A DNA stretch of 64,000 nt from Azovibrio restrictus DSM 23866 (GCF_000429665.1 NZ_AUCH01000003.1:124001-188000); one strand, 5' to 3'; positions 34,087-44,700 are shown, numbered from the stretch's first letter. Numbers and translations: made by a program. The notes: a model not told the origin generated them from the sequence alone.

Positions 34087-35148
34087 TTATTGGGAATGGT
34101 GTGAAGTGTCGGGCCAGAGGCCCCGCCAGTACCGGGTCACGTCCAGCATCCGGTTGGCAAAGCCCCACTCGTTGTCGAACCAGACCAGCAGATTGATCAG
34201 CCGGGGGCCGATGCTGCGGGTCTGGCTGCCATCCACGATGGCCGAATGGGCATCGTGGTTGAAATCGATGGAGGCGTGGGTTTCCTCCGAATAGGCCAGC
34301 AGCCCCCGGAACCGGTCCGCCGCTGCCGCCTGGAGCCGGCGGTTGATCTCCCGGGCGCTCACCTCCCGGCCGAACTGCAGCACCAGGTCGATGGCGGAAA
34401 CATTGGTGGTGGGCACCCGGATGGCCTTGGCCTGGACCTTGCCGGCCAGGGCGGGGAGCAAGCGCTCCACCCCCCGGGCCAAACCGGTGGACACGGGAAT
34501 GATGGACTGCATGGCGGACCGGGTACGGCGCAGGTCCGTGTGGTGATAGCCGTCGATCAGGGGCTGATCGTTCATGACCGAATGCAGGGTGGTGAGCAGC
34601 ACCTGCTCCAACCCCAGCTCCCGGCCCAGCAGATCGAGAATGGGCACCACCGCATTGGTGGTGCAGGAGGCATTGGAGACGATGCGCTCCCGCCCGGTGA
34701 GCAGTTCCTGGTTGATGCCATGGACCACCGTGGCATCCACGTCGGCGGCACTGTTGGCCGGATGGGAGAGCAGCACCCGGGGCGCTCCGGCCGCCAGGAA
34801 GCGGCTGATGCCGGGCCGGTCGCTGTACTGGCCCGAGCATTCCACCACCAGGTCTATGCCCAGGTCGTCCCAATCCACCGCCTCGGGCTCACTGGCATGG
34901 GTGACAGGGATGGCCCGGCCGTCGATGAGCAGATGATCCTCCCCGGCTTCCACCTGGCCGGGAAAGCGGCCGTGGGTGGAATCGAAGCGGGTCAGGTAGG
35001 CGATGCTGGCCAGGTCGGCCGGCTCGTTGATGGCGGCCACCTGGAGTTCCCCGGCCAGGCCTGCCTCGTAGAGGGCGCGCAGGAAGCAGCGACCGATGCG
35101 GCCATAACCGTTGATGGCAAGGCGGAGGGGGCGACAGGAGCCGGTCAC
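34087..35148 (-). CDS. epd: Erythrose-4-phosphate dehydrogenase (GAPDH paralogue)
   Basis: 353-aa GAPDH-fold NAD(P) dehydrogenase. Rossmann start L-A-I-N-G-Y-G-R-I-G-R and catalytic S-N-A-S-C-T-T-N-A are present. Epd-like features compared with the true GapA in this window are S-H-P-A-N-S at the S-loop entry, T-L-H-S-V-M-N-D-Q, Y-H-H-T-D-L-R-R-T-R and S-I-I-P-V. Epd oxidises erythrose 4-phosphate for pyridoxal phosphate synthesis; a GapB-like role cannot be excluded. The start is GTG. The small gene on the other strand begins about 150 bases upstream. Confidence 0.82.
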   Translation of the reverse strand: MTGSCRPLRLAINGYGRIGRCFLRALYEAGLAGELQVAAINEPADLASIAYLTRFDSTHGRFPGQVEAGEDHLLIDGRAIPVTHASEPEAVDWDDLGIDLVVECSGQYSDRPGISRFLAAGAPRVLLSHPANSAADVDATVVHGINQELLTGRERIVSNASCTTNAVVPILDLLGRELGLEQVLLTTLHSVMNDQPLIDGYHHTDLRRTRSAMQSIIPVSTGLARGVERLLPALAGKVQAKAIRVPTTNVSAIDLVLQFGREVSAREINRRLQAAAADRFRGLLAYSEETHASIDFNHDAHSAIVDGSQTRSIGPRLINLLVWFDNEWGFANRMLDVTRYWRGLWPDTSHHSQ

Positions 35149-35300
35149 GGGGCCAGGTCAGGAAATGGTTGAAGGGCGGGATTTTACAGGGTTGGCGCGA
35201 AAAAACCGATGCCTGGTCCGATGCCACCGACCGGACCCCGGTCATTGCCGGTGGCATGGAGCTTGCAGAGGCAGGCCATCCGGCATCCAGGAAGCTCATC

Positions 35301-35795
35301 ATGCAGATCGACAACCGCTACACCGGCCTGAGCGCCTACACCACCAGCAGCTCCAGCAAGCGTAACAACGAAACGGATTTCCCCGGCCTTGGGGCCGTCA
35401 GCCAGAGCGACAACGAAAAGAGCAGCAGCGGCGCCAAGATCCAGACCCAGGAGGAAAAGGCTGCTGCCGCCCAAGCGGCCCATGAAGCCCTGTGGGCCCA
35501 GTTCAAGGAATACATGGAGAAGAGCCCGGCTGAACTGATGCGCGAGCAGGTGCTGAAGGACCTGGGCATCAGCGAGGAAGAACTTGCCGCCATGCCGCCG
35601 GAAAAACGTGCCGCCATGGAAGATGAAATTGCCGACCGGATCAAGGAAAAGCTGCTGGGCAAGAAGCAGGAAGGGGCCGATGAAGTGCGCCCCACCCTGA
35701 GCAGCACCTCCGATGCCACCCAGGCCCAGCTCAAGTCCTACATGCAGAGCCAGACGCCCAGCTTCCCCCTGCTGGAAACCGGGCTCAAGGCCTGA
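35301..35795 (+). CDS. Hypothetical protein, alpha-helical (164 aa)
   Basis: No family recognised with confidence. The N-terminus is Ser/Asn/Tyr-rich and low complexity (Y-T-T-S-S-S-S-K-R-N-N); the middle is charged and helical (E-E-K-A-A-A-A-Q-A-A-H-E-A-L and E-E-E-L-A-A-M-P-P-E-K-R-A-A-M-E-D-E-I), the rest Ser/Gln-rich. It looks soluble and partly disordered. ATG 35301 has AGGAAG about 7 bases ahead; the frame is open back to 35169, but that part is not protein-like. It sits alone on the plus strand among minus-strand glycolytic genes. Confidence 0.7.
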   Translation: MQIDNRYTGLSAYTTSSSSKRNNETDFPGLGAVSQSDNEKSSSGAKIQTQEEKAAAAQAAHEALWAQFKEYMEKSPAELMREQVLKDLGISEEELAAMPPEKRAAMEDEIADRIKEKLLGKKQEGADEVRPTLSSTSDATQAQLKSYMQSQTPSFPLLETGLKA

Positions 35796-35801
35796 GCCCC
35801 T

Positions 35802-36518
35802 TCAGACCAGGGTAATGGCGATCCGGCCTATGCCCTGCACCGCTCCCACCAGGGTATCGCCCCGGACCACGGTGGACACCCCGGCGGGGGTCCCGGTAAA
35901 GATCAGGTCCCCGGGGGCCAGGCGCAGGTAGGTGGACAAATTGGCCACCACCTCGGCCACCTTCCAGCTCATCTGCGCCAGGTCGCCGGACTGGCGCCGC
36001 TCCCCATTCACCTCCAGCCAGATGCTGCCCGCTTCGGGATGGCCGGCCACCTCGGCCGGCAGGATGGGGCCGATGGGCCCGGACTGGTCGAAGCCCTTGC
36101 CCATGTCCCAAGGATGGGCCTTTTCCTTGGCCCGCTGCTGCAGGTCCCGGCGGGTCAGATCAAAGCCCACGGCGTAACCGAACACGGCCCCCAGGGCCTC
36201 CGGCACGGGAATATCCTGGCCCCGGTCTCCCAGCTCCAGCACCCCGGGACCGATGGCCAGCACCAGCTCCACTTCGTGCTGCAGGTTGCCGGTGGCGGGA
36301 GGATAGGCCACCGGCTGGGGCGACTCCCCGAGCACCGGCACCAGGGCGTCGGCGGGTTTGCTGAAGAAGAAGGGAGGTTCCCGGGTGTCGGCACCCATCT
36401 CGCGGGCATGGTCGGCGTAGTTGCGGCCGACGCAATAGACCCGGCGCACGGGAAAGCCCTCGGCCCGGCCAACGATGGGCAGGGAAACCGTGGGTGAAGG
36501 AGGAAACAGGTAAGTCAT
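35802..36518 (-). CDS. Fumarylacetoacetate hydrolase (FAH) family protein
   Basis: 238-aa single-domain FAH-fold hydrolase. Conserved G-R-N-Y-A-D-H-A, metal-binding H-E-V-E-L-V, F-D-L-T-R-R-D-L-Q-Q-R-A-K, and P-G-D-L-I-F-T-G-T-P-A-G-V. Resembles fumarylpyruvate/acylpyruvate hydrolases or oxaloacetate tautomerase-type enzymes; the substrate cannot be set by sequence. GAGGTG precedes the ATG. It lies downstream of the gapA terminator. Confidence 0.88.
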   Translation of the reverse strand: MTYLFPPSPTVSLPIVGRAEGFPVRRVYCVGRNYADHAREMGADTREPPFFFSKPADALVPVLGESPQPVAYPPATGNLQHEVELVLAIGPGVLELGDRGQDIPVPEALGAVFGYAVGFDLTRRDLQQRAKEKAHPWDMGKGFDQSGPIGPILPAEVAGHPEAGSIWLEVNGERRQSGDLAQMSWKVAEVVANLSTYLRLAPGDLIFTGTPAGVSTVVRGDTLVGAVQGIGRIAITLV

Positions 36519-36544
36519 GGCAGCACCTCGGGGGAAAACCGGTC

Positions 36545-36577
36545 ATAAAAAAACCGCCAGGCGTACCGGGCGGTTTC
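36545..36577 (-). terminator. Intrinsic terminator after gapA
   Basis: On the minus strand, AAACCGCC (complement of 36569-36576) pairs with GGCGGTTT and runs into TTTTTTT. It follows the gapA stop by about 20 bases and ends the tkt-gapA transcript. Confidence 0.9.
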
Positions 36578-36596
36578 TGCTTCAGCCCGCAGGGGC

Positions 36597-37625
36597 TTAC
36601 TTGGCGGCCATCCAGGCACGGGCGGCGTCGAGCATGCGGCAGGAGTAGCCCCACTCGTTGTCGTACCAGGCCAGGACCTTCACCAGGGTGGAACCGTCTT
36701 CGGCCTTCAATACACGCGTCTGCGTCGCGTCGAAGGTGGAAGAAACCGTGGTGTGGTTGAAGTCGGAGGACACCAGGGGTTCGTTGTTCACGGCCATGAT
36801 GCCCTTCAGGGGGCCGTTGGCGGCGGCGGTCATCAGGGCGTTGATTTCGTCCTTGGTGGTGGCGCGCTCGGCGGTGAAGGTCAGATCCACCAGGGAGACG
36901 TTGATGGTGGGCACGCGCAGGGCGAAGCCGTCGAACTTGCCCACCAGCTGCGGCAGCACCAGGCCCACGGCCTTGGCGGCACCGGTCTTGGTGGGGATGA
37001 TGTTGGCGGCAGCGGCCCGGGCGCGGCGCAGGTCCTTGTGGCGCACGTCCACCGTGACCTGGTCGTTGGTGTAGGCGTGCACCGTGGTCATCAGGCCGGA
37101 CTTGATGCCGATGTTGTCGGACAGCACCTTGGCCACGGGGGCCAGGCAGTTGGTGGTGCAGGAGGCATTGGAAACCACGGTCATGGCCTGGGTCAGCACG
37201 CCTTCGTTGACGCCCATGACGATGGTGCCGTCCACGTCGTCACCGCCGGGAGCGGAGATCAGCACCCGCTTGGCGCCTTGTTCGAGCAGGGCGGCAGCCT
37301 TGGCCTTGGTGGTGTAGGCGCCGGTGCACTCGAGCAGGACGTCCACGCCGTGGCTGGCCCAGTTCACACCCTTGGGGTCCTTGGTGGAGTAGAAGGGAAT
37401 CTTCTTGCCGTCGATGATGATGCAGTTTTCACCTTCGGTTTCCACGGAGGTGCCGAAACGGCCATGGGTGGTGTCGTACTTGAGCAGGTGGGCATTGGTG
37501 GCCAGATCGCCGGAGGCGTTGATGGCAACCACTTCGAACTCGTTCTGCAGCCCCTGTTCGTAGATGGCGCGCAGGGTGCAGCGACCGATACGACCAAAAC
37601 CGTTGATGGCGACCTTGATAGCCAT
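36597..37625 (-). CDS. gapA: Glyceraldehyde-3-phosphate dehydrogenase (type I)
   Basis: 342-aa glycolytic GAPDH: I-N-G-F-G-R-I-G-R, catalytic S-N-A-S-C-T-T-N-C-L-A-P, T-V-H-A-Y-T-N-D-Q, R-A-A-A-A-N-I-I-P-T and the C-terminal W-Y-D-N-E-W-G-Y-S. AAGGAGA precedes the ATG. It is 57 bases downstream of tkt on the same strand, so cotranscribed; the paralogue epd lies 1.4 kb further down. Confidence 0.98.
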   Translation of the reverse strand: MAIKVAINGFGRIGRCTLRAIYEQGLQNEFEVVAINASGDLATNAHLLKYDTTHGRFGTSVETEGENCIIIDGKKIPFYSTKDPKGVNWASHGVDVLLECTGAYTTKAKAAALLEQGAKRVLISAPGGDDVDGTIVMGVNEGVLTQAMTVVSNASCTTNCLAPVAKVLSDNIGIKSGLMTTVHAYTNDQVTVDVRHKDLRRARAAAANIIPTKTGAAKAVGLVLPQLVGKFDGFALRVPTINVSLVDLTFTAERATTKDEINALMTAAANGPLKGIMAVNNEPLVSSDFNHTTVSSTFDATQTRVLKAEDGSTLVKVLAWYDNEWGYSCRMLDAARAWMAAK

Positions 37626-37682
37626 GACCTTCTCTCCTTTATTGGAATGTGTGTTCAGTTTGCGTCAAATCAGCAGCCCGGC

Positions 37683-39686
37683 TCAGAGCCCGGCCTTCAC
37701 GGTGTTCACCACGTTGGCCACGGTGAACCCGTAATGTTCGAAAAGCTTGCCGGCAGGCGCGGAGGCACCGAATTCGTTGATGCTGATTACCGCCCCGTGC
37801 AGGCCCACGTACTTGTACCAGCCGTCCCCGTGGGCGGCTTCGATGGCGATGCGGCGCACGTGGCTGCCGAGCACGGACAGCTTGTAGTCCTTGCTCTGCC
37901 GGTCGAAGGCGCTGGTACAGGGCATGGAGACCACGCGCACGGCGATGCCTTCAGCGGCCAGGGCGGCCTGGGCGTCCAGGGCCAGCTTCACTTCGGAGCC
38001 GGTGGCAATGAGCACGGCCTTGGGATGCTCGGCGTCCGAGAGCACGTAGCCGCCCTTACGGATAGTCTCGGCGGCAATGGCGCCGGTGACCGTGGGCAGG
38101 TTCTGGCGGGACAGGGCCAGCAGGCTGGGCCCATCCATGCGTTCGATGCCATTGGCCCAGGCCACGGCGGTTTCGGTGGCGTCGCAGGGGCGCCACACGT
38201 CCAGATTGGGGATCAGGCGCAGGCTGGGGATGTGCTCCACGGGCTGGTGGGTGGGGCCGTCCTCGCCCAGGCCGATGGAGTCATGGGTGTAGACCATGAT
38301 CTGGCGCTGCTTCATCAGCGCCGCCATGCGGATGGCGTTGCGGGCGTAGTCGGAGAACACCAGGAAGGTGGCGGTGTAGGGCACCAGGCCGCCGTGCAGG
38401 GCGATGCCGTTGGCGATGGCGGTCATGCCGAACTCGCGCACCCCGTAGAAGCAGTAGTTGCCCCCCTCGGTGCGGGTGACGCCCTTGCTGCCCTTGACGA
38501 AGGTCAGGTTGGAAGCGGCCAGGTCGGCGGAGCCGCCGAACAGCTCGGGCAGGCCGGGCAGGTAGGCGGCGATGGCGTTCTGGCTGGCCTTGCGGGTGGC
38601 GATGTTCTCCGCCTTGTCCTTGCAGGCGGCGACGAAGGCGGCGACCTGCTCGTTCCAGTTGGCGGGCAGTTCGTTCTTGATCACCCGGCGCTCGAACTCG
38701 GCGGCCAGTTCGGGGAAGGCGGCCTTGTAGGCGGCGAAGCGGCCGGCCCACTCGGTTTCAGCAGCGGCGCCCTTGGCCTTGGCATCCCAGGCGGCGTACA
38801 CGTCGGCGGGGATTTCGAAGGGGGCGTGTTCCCAGCCGATGCAGGCCCGGGCGGCGGCGATTTCCTCGGCGCCCAGGGGGGCGCCGTGGCAGTCGTGGCT
38901 GCCGCCCTTGTTGGGGGAACCCATGCCGATCACGGTCTTGCAGCAGATCAGGGTGGGCTTGCCGGTCTCGGCCTGGGCGGCCTTGAGGGCGGCTTCCACG
39001 GCGGCGGCATCGTGGCCGTTCACGGCGGGGATCACCTGCCAGCCGTAAGACTCGAAGCGCTTCGGGGTGTCGTCGGTGAACCAGCCTTCCACATGGCCGT
39101 CGATGGAGATGCCGTTATCGTCGTAGAAGGCAATCAGCTTGCCCAGGCCCAGGGTGCCGGCCAGAGAGCAGGCCTCGTGGGAAATCCCTTCCATCAGGCA
39201 GCCATCGCCCAGGAAGGCGTAGGTGTAGTGGTCAACCACCGCATGGCCGGGCCGGTTGAACTCGGCGGCCAGCACCTTCTCGGCCAGGGCGAAGCCCACG
39301 GCGTTGCTGATGCCCTGGCCCAGAGGACCGGTGGTGGTTTCCACGCCGGGGATGTGGCCCACTTCCGGGTGACCGGCGGTGGGGGAGCCGAACTGGCGGA
39401 AATTCTTCAGGTCGTCGATGGAGACGGCGTAGCCGGTCAGGTGCAGCAGGGCATAGATCAGCATGGAGCCGTGCCCGTTGGAGAGCACGAAGCGGTCGCG
39501 GTCGGCCCACAGGGGATTGGCCGGGTTGTGCTTCAGGTGGCGGCGCCACAGCACCTCGGCGATTTCCGCCATGCCCATGGGAGCCCCCGGGTGGCCGGAA
39601 TTGGCCTTCTGCACTGCATCCATGGCCAGGGCGCGGATGGCGCCAGTCAAGGGATTGAAGGAAACCTGCTGGGAACTAGCGCTCAT
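37683..39686 (-). CDS. tkt: Transketolase
   Basis: 667-aa thiamine-diphosphate enzyme of the pentose phosphate / Calvin pathways. The N-terminal S-G-H-P-G-A-P-M-G-M-A, S-N-G-H-G-S-M-L, T-T-G-P-L-G-Q-G and ThDP motif G-D-G-C-L-M-E-G-I-S-H-E-A are intact, as are the pyrimidine domain (D-S-I-G-L-G-E-D-G-P-T-H-Q-P) and the C-terminal domain. ATG 39686 gives the usual N-terminus and length. First gene of a tkt-gapA unit. Confidence 0.97.
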   Translation of the reverse strand: MSASSQQVSFNPLTGAIRALAMDAVQKANSGHPGAPMGMAEIAEVLWRRHLKHNPANPLWADRDRFVLSNGHGSMLIYALLHLTGYAVSIDDLKNFRQFGSPTAGHPEVGHIPGVETTTGPLGQGISNAVGFALAEKVLAAEFNRPGHAVVDHYTYAFLGDGCLMEGISHEACSLAGTLGLGKLIAFYDDNGISIDGHVEGWFTDDTPKRFESYGWQVIPAVNGHDAAAVEAALKAAQAETGKPTLICCKTVIGMGSPNKGGSHDCHGAPLGAEEIAAARACIGWEHAPFEIPADVYAAWDAKAKGAAAETEWAGRFAAYKAAFPELAAEFERRVIKNELPANWNEQVAAFVAACKDKAENIATRKASQNAIAAYLPGLPELFGGSADLAASNLTFVKGSKGVTRTEGGNYCFYGVREFGMTAIANGIALHGGLVPYTATFLVFSDYARNAIRMAALMKQRQIMVYTHDSIGLGEDGPTHQPVEHIPSLRLIPNLDVWRPCDATETAVAWANGIERMDGPSLLALSRQNLPTVTGAIAAETIRKGGYVLSDAEHPKAVLIATGSEVKLALDAQAALAAEGIAVRVVSMPCTSAFDRQSKDYKLSVLGSHVRRIAIEAAHGDGWYKYVGLHGAVISINEFGASAPAGKLFEHYGFTVANVVNTVKAGL

Positions 39687-39866
39687 GGAAAACCTGCTGC
39701 CGGGCGAAGGAAAGGGCTGAATTATCGGCGAAAAGCCCCCTTTTTGGGTAGGGGGAGCCGCAGGCGCCGCCCCGGAAGGCCCGGTGAAGCGCCCCGGAAA
39801 GCTCACAAAGCCCTGCGGCAAGGGCCCCCCGCTTTGGTAATATGGGGGAATCAGGGAGTTTCACCA

Positions 39867-41717
39867 ATGACCAACAATATTCCCCTCCATACCCGCCTGC
39901 AGAACGAGAACAGGCTGCCCTCCCCCCGGGGCCCCGCCCTGGCGGTGCTGCGCCTGACCCAAAAGGAAAGTTCCAGCCTGGAGGACCTGGCCCACGCCAT
40001 CTCCGCCGATCCGGTACTCACCGGGCGCCTGCTCAAGGCCGCCAATGCCGTGCGTCCCGTAGGCCAACGCCCGGTGGCCTCCCTCCGGGACGCCGTGCGT
40101 CTCCTGGGATTCTCTGCCGTCCGCGGCCTGGCCCTGGGCTTCTGCCTGCTCGGCGACCATCGCCAGGGGCCCTGCAAATCCTTCGATTACAAACGTTACT
40201 GGTCCGGCTGCCTGCTGCGGGGCCTGGCCCTGCAGGCCATCTGTCAGCAGGTCCGGGCCATCCCCGTGGAAGAAGCCTTCAGCCTCGGGCTGCTGGTGCG
40301 CATCGGCGACCTGGCCCTGGCCAGCGGCTTCCCCGAAAGTTACGAGGAAATCGCCCCCCTCTCCCCCCGGGAACGGGCGGCGGCGGAAAAAACCCGCTAC
40401 GGCCAGGACAGTGCCGCCCTGGCCGCCGACATGCTCACCGACTGGGGCCTGCCCGCCATCTTCACCGACCCCGTGGCCTGGCAGGAGGCGCCGGACCGGG
40501 CCCCGTTCCGGGAAGACAGCCGCTCCTGGAACCTGCTCCAGGCCATCAATCTGGCTTCGGCCATCGTCCAGGTCTGCCTGGCCGATCCGGCCCAGCGGCG
40601 CAGCATGGTGGCCGGGCTGCTGATGCAGGGGGCCCGCCTGTCCATGGACCCGGACAACCTGCCCGAACTGGTGGACCGGGTGGTGGCCGAATGGCAGGAC
40701 TGGGCCGGCCTGTTCGAGGTCCCCGCCGGAGAGCTGCCCCCCTTCGCCCAGCTGGCTCAGCCCCCGGGCCTGAACCCGGGCGGCGATCCCCTGCTGGAAC
40801 AGGGGGATACGGAAAAGCTGCGGGTTCTGGTGGTGGACGATGAAGGCAGCCTGCGGGGCTTCCTGCGCGCCCTGCTGGAGCAGCTGGGCTTCGAGGTGAT
40901 GGATGCCGCCGACGGTAGCGCCGCCCTCAAGCTGGCCGAGGAATGGCACCCGGACCTGGTGGTCTCCGACTGGCTGATGCCCGGCACCGACGGCCTGGAG
41001 CTCACCCGCCGCCTGCGCCAGACCGAAGAGGGCAAGGCCACCTTCATCCTGCTCCTGACCCAGCTTTCCGACGATGACAAGCTGGTGGAAGCCTTTGCCG
41101 CCGGGGTGGACGACTTCATCGGCAAGCCCCTCAAGCCCCGGGTGTTCGCGGCCCGGCTGCGGGCGGCCCGGCGCGTCATCACCCTGAGGAAGGAAATCGA
41201 ACGGGACCGGATCAACTTCCAGCGCTGCGCCGCCGATTTCGCCGCCACCCACCGGCGCCTGCAGGACATGGCCCACAGCGACCCCCTCACGGGCCTGCCC
41301 CATCGCCAGCAGGGCATCACCCAGCTGCATCAGGCCGTGGCCCATGCCCGCCAGGAACAGTCGCCCCTGGCCTGCATCCTGATCACCCTGCCCTCCCTGG
41401 GCCCCATCAACCACCAGCTCGGCCGCCAGGCCGGGGACCGGTTGCTGATGCAGATCGCCCAGATGCTCAAGGCCGGGCTGCGCCCCGGAGACCGGCTGTG
41501 CCGCTACGGCGACCGCAGTTTCCTGGTGACCTGCCCCCAGACGGTGCTGGCCCAGGCCCTGACCGCCGCCCAGCGCATGGAAAGCCTGGTGGGCAGGCAT
41601 TGCGAAGGCATCGCCCTGCCGCCCAAGGTCCGGGTCTGCTGCCTCGGCCCCGGCATGGGCAGCGAGGATGCCCTGCTCGACAGCCTGGAACACACGCCCC
41701 CCCTGGGAGCTTCCTGA
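39867..41717 (+). CDS. HDOD - receiver - degenerate GGDEF signalling protein
   Basis: 616-aa cytoplasmic protein. HDOD domain (about 15-270: L-E-D-L-A-H-A-I-S-A-D-P-V-L-T-G-R-L-L-K, G-L-L-V-R-I-G-D-L), receiver domain (about 310-435; L-V-V-D-D-E, phosphoacceptor Asp in V-V-S-D-W-L-M-P-G-T-D-G), and a GGDEF-fold domain (about 470-605) whose signature is R-Y-G-D-R-S-F instead of G-G-D-E-F, so diguanylate cyclase activity is not expected. A GGGAG site precedes the ATG by 9 bases. The open frame runs far upstream antisense to tkt/gapA, but that is a GC artefact. The neighbouring downstream gene is an active-looking GGDEF/EAL protein; the two may act together. Confidence 0.85.
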   Translation: MTNNIPLHTRLQNENRLPSPRGPALAVLRLTQKESSSLEDLAHAISADPVLTGRLLKAANAVRPVGQRPVASLRDAVRLLGFSAVRGLALGFCLLGDHRQGPCKSFDYKRYWSGCLLRGLALQAICQQVRAIPVEEAFSLGLLVRIGDLALASGFPESYEEIAPLSPRERAAAEKTRYGQDSAALAADMLTDWGLPAIFTDPVAWQEAPDRAPFREDSRSWNLLQAINLASAIVQVCLADPAQRRSMVAGLLMQGARLSMDPDNLPELVDRVVAEWQDWAGLFEVPAGELPPFAQLAQPPGLNPGGDPLLEQGDTEKLRVLVVDDEGSLRGFLRALLEQLGFEVMDAADGSAALKLAEEWHPDLVVSDWLMPGTDGLELTRRLRQTEEGKATFILLLTQLSDDDKLVEAFAAGVDDFIGKPLKPRVFAARLRAARRVITLRKEIERDRINFQRCAADFAATHRRLQDMAHSDPLTGLPHRQQGITQLHQAVAHARQEQSPLACILITLPSLGPINHQLGRQAGDRLLMQIAQMLKAGLRPGDRLCRYGDRSFLVTCPQTVLAQALTAAQRMESLVGRHCEGIALPPKVRVCCLGPGMGSEDALLDSLEHTPPLGAS

Positions 41718-41727
41718 GCCACCCATC

Positions 41728-44700
41728 ATGGGCCCAGCCATCCTCCTCCCCCTCCTGCGCGGCCTGGGCCGGCTGGTGGGACGCCATCCTGGACTGCCCG
41801 TCCTGGTGCTGTGCGCCTGGACCCTGCCGGTCCTGGCCAGCACCGAGCTCACCCTGGCGGTACTGGCCTTTCGGGACAAGGCGGAAACGGAACAGCGCTG
41901 GCAGGCCACTGCCGATTACCTGAGCCAGTCCCTGCCCGGCTACCGGGTCCGCGTGGTGGCCCAGACCCTGCCGGAGATGCAGCAGGGCTACCTGGGTCTG
42001 GACCCGGATTTCGTGCTCGCCCAACCCACCCTCTACATCGAGCTGCACCACCGGGAACCCATGACCCGCCTGGCCACCCTGGTGGGCCCGGGCAAGACCG
42101 GCGACCGCTTCGGCGGCGTCATCCTGGTGGACGCCCGGCGTACTGACCTGAACCATCTGACCGACCTGAAAGGCCAGCGCCTGGCCGCCGTGAACCTGAG
42201 CTCCCTGGGGGCCTACCAGGCCCAGGCCCATACCCTGCTCCAGGCCGGCATCGACCTGCGCCGGGACGCCCGGGTGACCTTCACCGGCCAGCCCCAGGAC
42301 CGGGCCGTGGAAGCCCTGCTGGCAGGGCAGGCCGATGCCGCCTTTGTCCGTACCGGGGTGTTCGAGTCCCTGCTGGCCGAGGGCAAGATTCCCCCCGGCC
42401 GCATCAAGGTCCTGGCCCCACGCCAGGAGCCCGGCTTTCCCCTGGCCCTGTCCACCCGCCTCTACCCGGAATGGCCTTTCGCCGCCCGCAACCGGGTCCC
42501 GGAAGCGGTGCAGAAAGCCGTGGCCCGGGCCCTGCTGGCCCAGCCCGCCGATCACCCGGCCTCCCGGACCGGCCAGTACCGGGGCTGGACCCTGGCGGGG
42601 GACTACCAGCCCCTGCGGGAACTTCTGGAAGACCTGCAGCTCCCCCCCTACGATCAGCGCCGCCTGAGCCTGGCCGAGCTGTGGAAACGCTACGGCCTGG
42701 TGCTGCTCTCCATGGCCGGGGCCGCCCTGGCGGTCCTGACCCTGCTGCTCTACGGCATGCGCCGCCTGAACCGGGAACTGCGCCGGGAAATGTCCGCCAG
42801 CCGGACCTACCTGAAGGAACTGGAGGCCGAACAGCGCCTGTTCGCCGAAGGCCCCGTGGCCGTACTGGTCTGGAGCGCCGCCCAGGGCTGGCCGGTCCTG
42901 TCCGCCTCCGCCAATGCAGCCACGGTGCTGGGCATTGCCGGGCAGCGCCTGGAGGCCCCGGAGTTCCGTTTCGTGGACCTGATCCTGCCCGAGGACCTGG
43001 CCCGCATCACCGCCGAGGTGGAACAGCACCAGCAGGCCCGGCGCCAGCAGTGGCAGCAGACCTACCGGATTCGCGATGACTGGGGCCAGATCCGCTGGAT
43101 CAGCGACTTCACCATCGCCGAGCAGGACGCCACCGGCCAGGTCTGCCAGCTGCGCGGCTACCTGATCGACGACACGGCGCGCATGGCTCTGGAGGAGCGG
43201 CTGAAGCTGCTGGCCAGCGTCTTCGACAATGCCCAGGAAGGCATCGCCCTCACCGACACCCGGGGCACCATCCTGGAGGTCAACCTGAGCTTCTGCGCCA
43301 TCACCGGCTACCTGCGCCAGGAGGTGGTGGGCCAGAACCCGCGCATCCTCAGTTCCGGCCGCCACCCTTCGGTGTTCTACGCGGCCATGTGGGAGACCCT
43401 GGCCCGGGAAGGCGCCTGGCAGGGAGAAATCTGGAACCGGCGCAAGAACGGGGAAGTCTTCCCGGAGCTGCTCTCGATCACGGCCGTGACCGACATCCGG
43501 GGCGTGGTGACCCACTACATCGCGGTGTTCACCGACATCTCCGACCTGAAGAAGCAGCAGCAGAAGATCGAGCGCCTAGCCCACTACGACATCCTCACCG
43601 GCCTGCCCAACCGGGCCCTGCTCGCCGACCGGCTGCAGATGGCCCTGGCCCAGGCCCGCCGGGAGCAGGGCCAGCTGGCCATCGCCTACCTGGACCTGGA
43701 CGGCTTCAAGCCAGTCAACGACACCTATGGCCACAACGTGGGGGATGTGCTGCTCACCCGGGTGGCCCGGCGCCTGACCGCCGCCCTGCGCGAAACCGAT
43801 ACGGTGGCCCGGCTGGGAGGCGACGAATTCGTCCTGGTCCTGGGCGGCAGCCAGGAGCGCAACGACTACCTGCACACCCTGGACCGGGTCCTGACCCAGC
43901 TGGCGGAACCCTGCCCCCTGCCCGAGGTGAGCGTCACCCTCTCGGCCAGCATCGGCGTCACCTTCTTCCCCGACGACGACTCGGAGCCGGATGCCCTGAT
44001 GCGCCACGCGGACCAGGCCATGTACCGGGCCAAGCAGGCCGGACGCAACCGCTACCACATCTTCGAAATCCAGGAAGAACGGGAATCCTCCCTGCGCCAG
44101 GAAAATCTGGTGCGCATCCGCCGGGCCCTGGAGCAGGATGAGTTCCTGCTCTACTACCAACCCAAGGTGGATATGCGCCGGGGCCGGGTGCTGGGCATGG
44201 AGGCCCTGATCCGCTGGCAGCATCCGGATCGGGGGCTGCTGGCCCCAGCCGAGTTCCTGCCCCTGATCGAGGACACGGAACTGGAACTGCGCCTGGGGGA
44301 ATGGGTGATCGCCACCGCCCTGGCCCAGCTCACCTACTGGCGCAAGCTGGGCCTGGACATTTCCATCAGCATCAACATCGCCAGCCCCCACCTGCTGTCG
44401 CCGGAATTCCTCCCCTACCTCTCGGCCCAGCTGCAGGCCTACCCGCCCCTGCCCGCCGGGGCCCTGGAAATCGAGCTGCTGGAATCTGCCGCCCTGGCCG
44501 ACATCAACGAGGTGGCCCAGGTGCTGGGCAGCTGCCGCAAGCTGGGCCTGGGCATCGCCCTGGACGACTTCGGCACCGGCTACTCCTCCCTGGCCTACCT
44601 GCGCCGCCTGCCTGCCGATGTGCTGAAGGTAGACCAGAGCTTCGTGCGCGACATGCTGCACGACCCGGAAGACCTAGCCATCGTCGAAGGGGTGGTGGGC

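Noticed and set aside
34087..35148. Second GAPDH as a duplicate gapA
   Set aside because: Sequence blocks around the S-loop match erythrose-4-phosphate dehydrogenase better, and its position directly before pgk mirrors the E. coli epd-pgk order.
36753..39866. Very long plus-strand open frame running antisense to gapA and tkt into the HDOD gene
   Set aside because: It is a shadow of high-GC third positions; gapA and tkt on the minus strand are unmistakable, and the plus-strand translation is low-complexity Gly/His/Val sequence.
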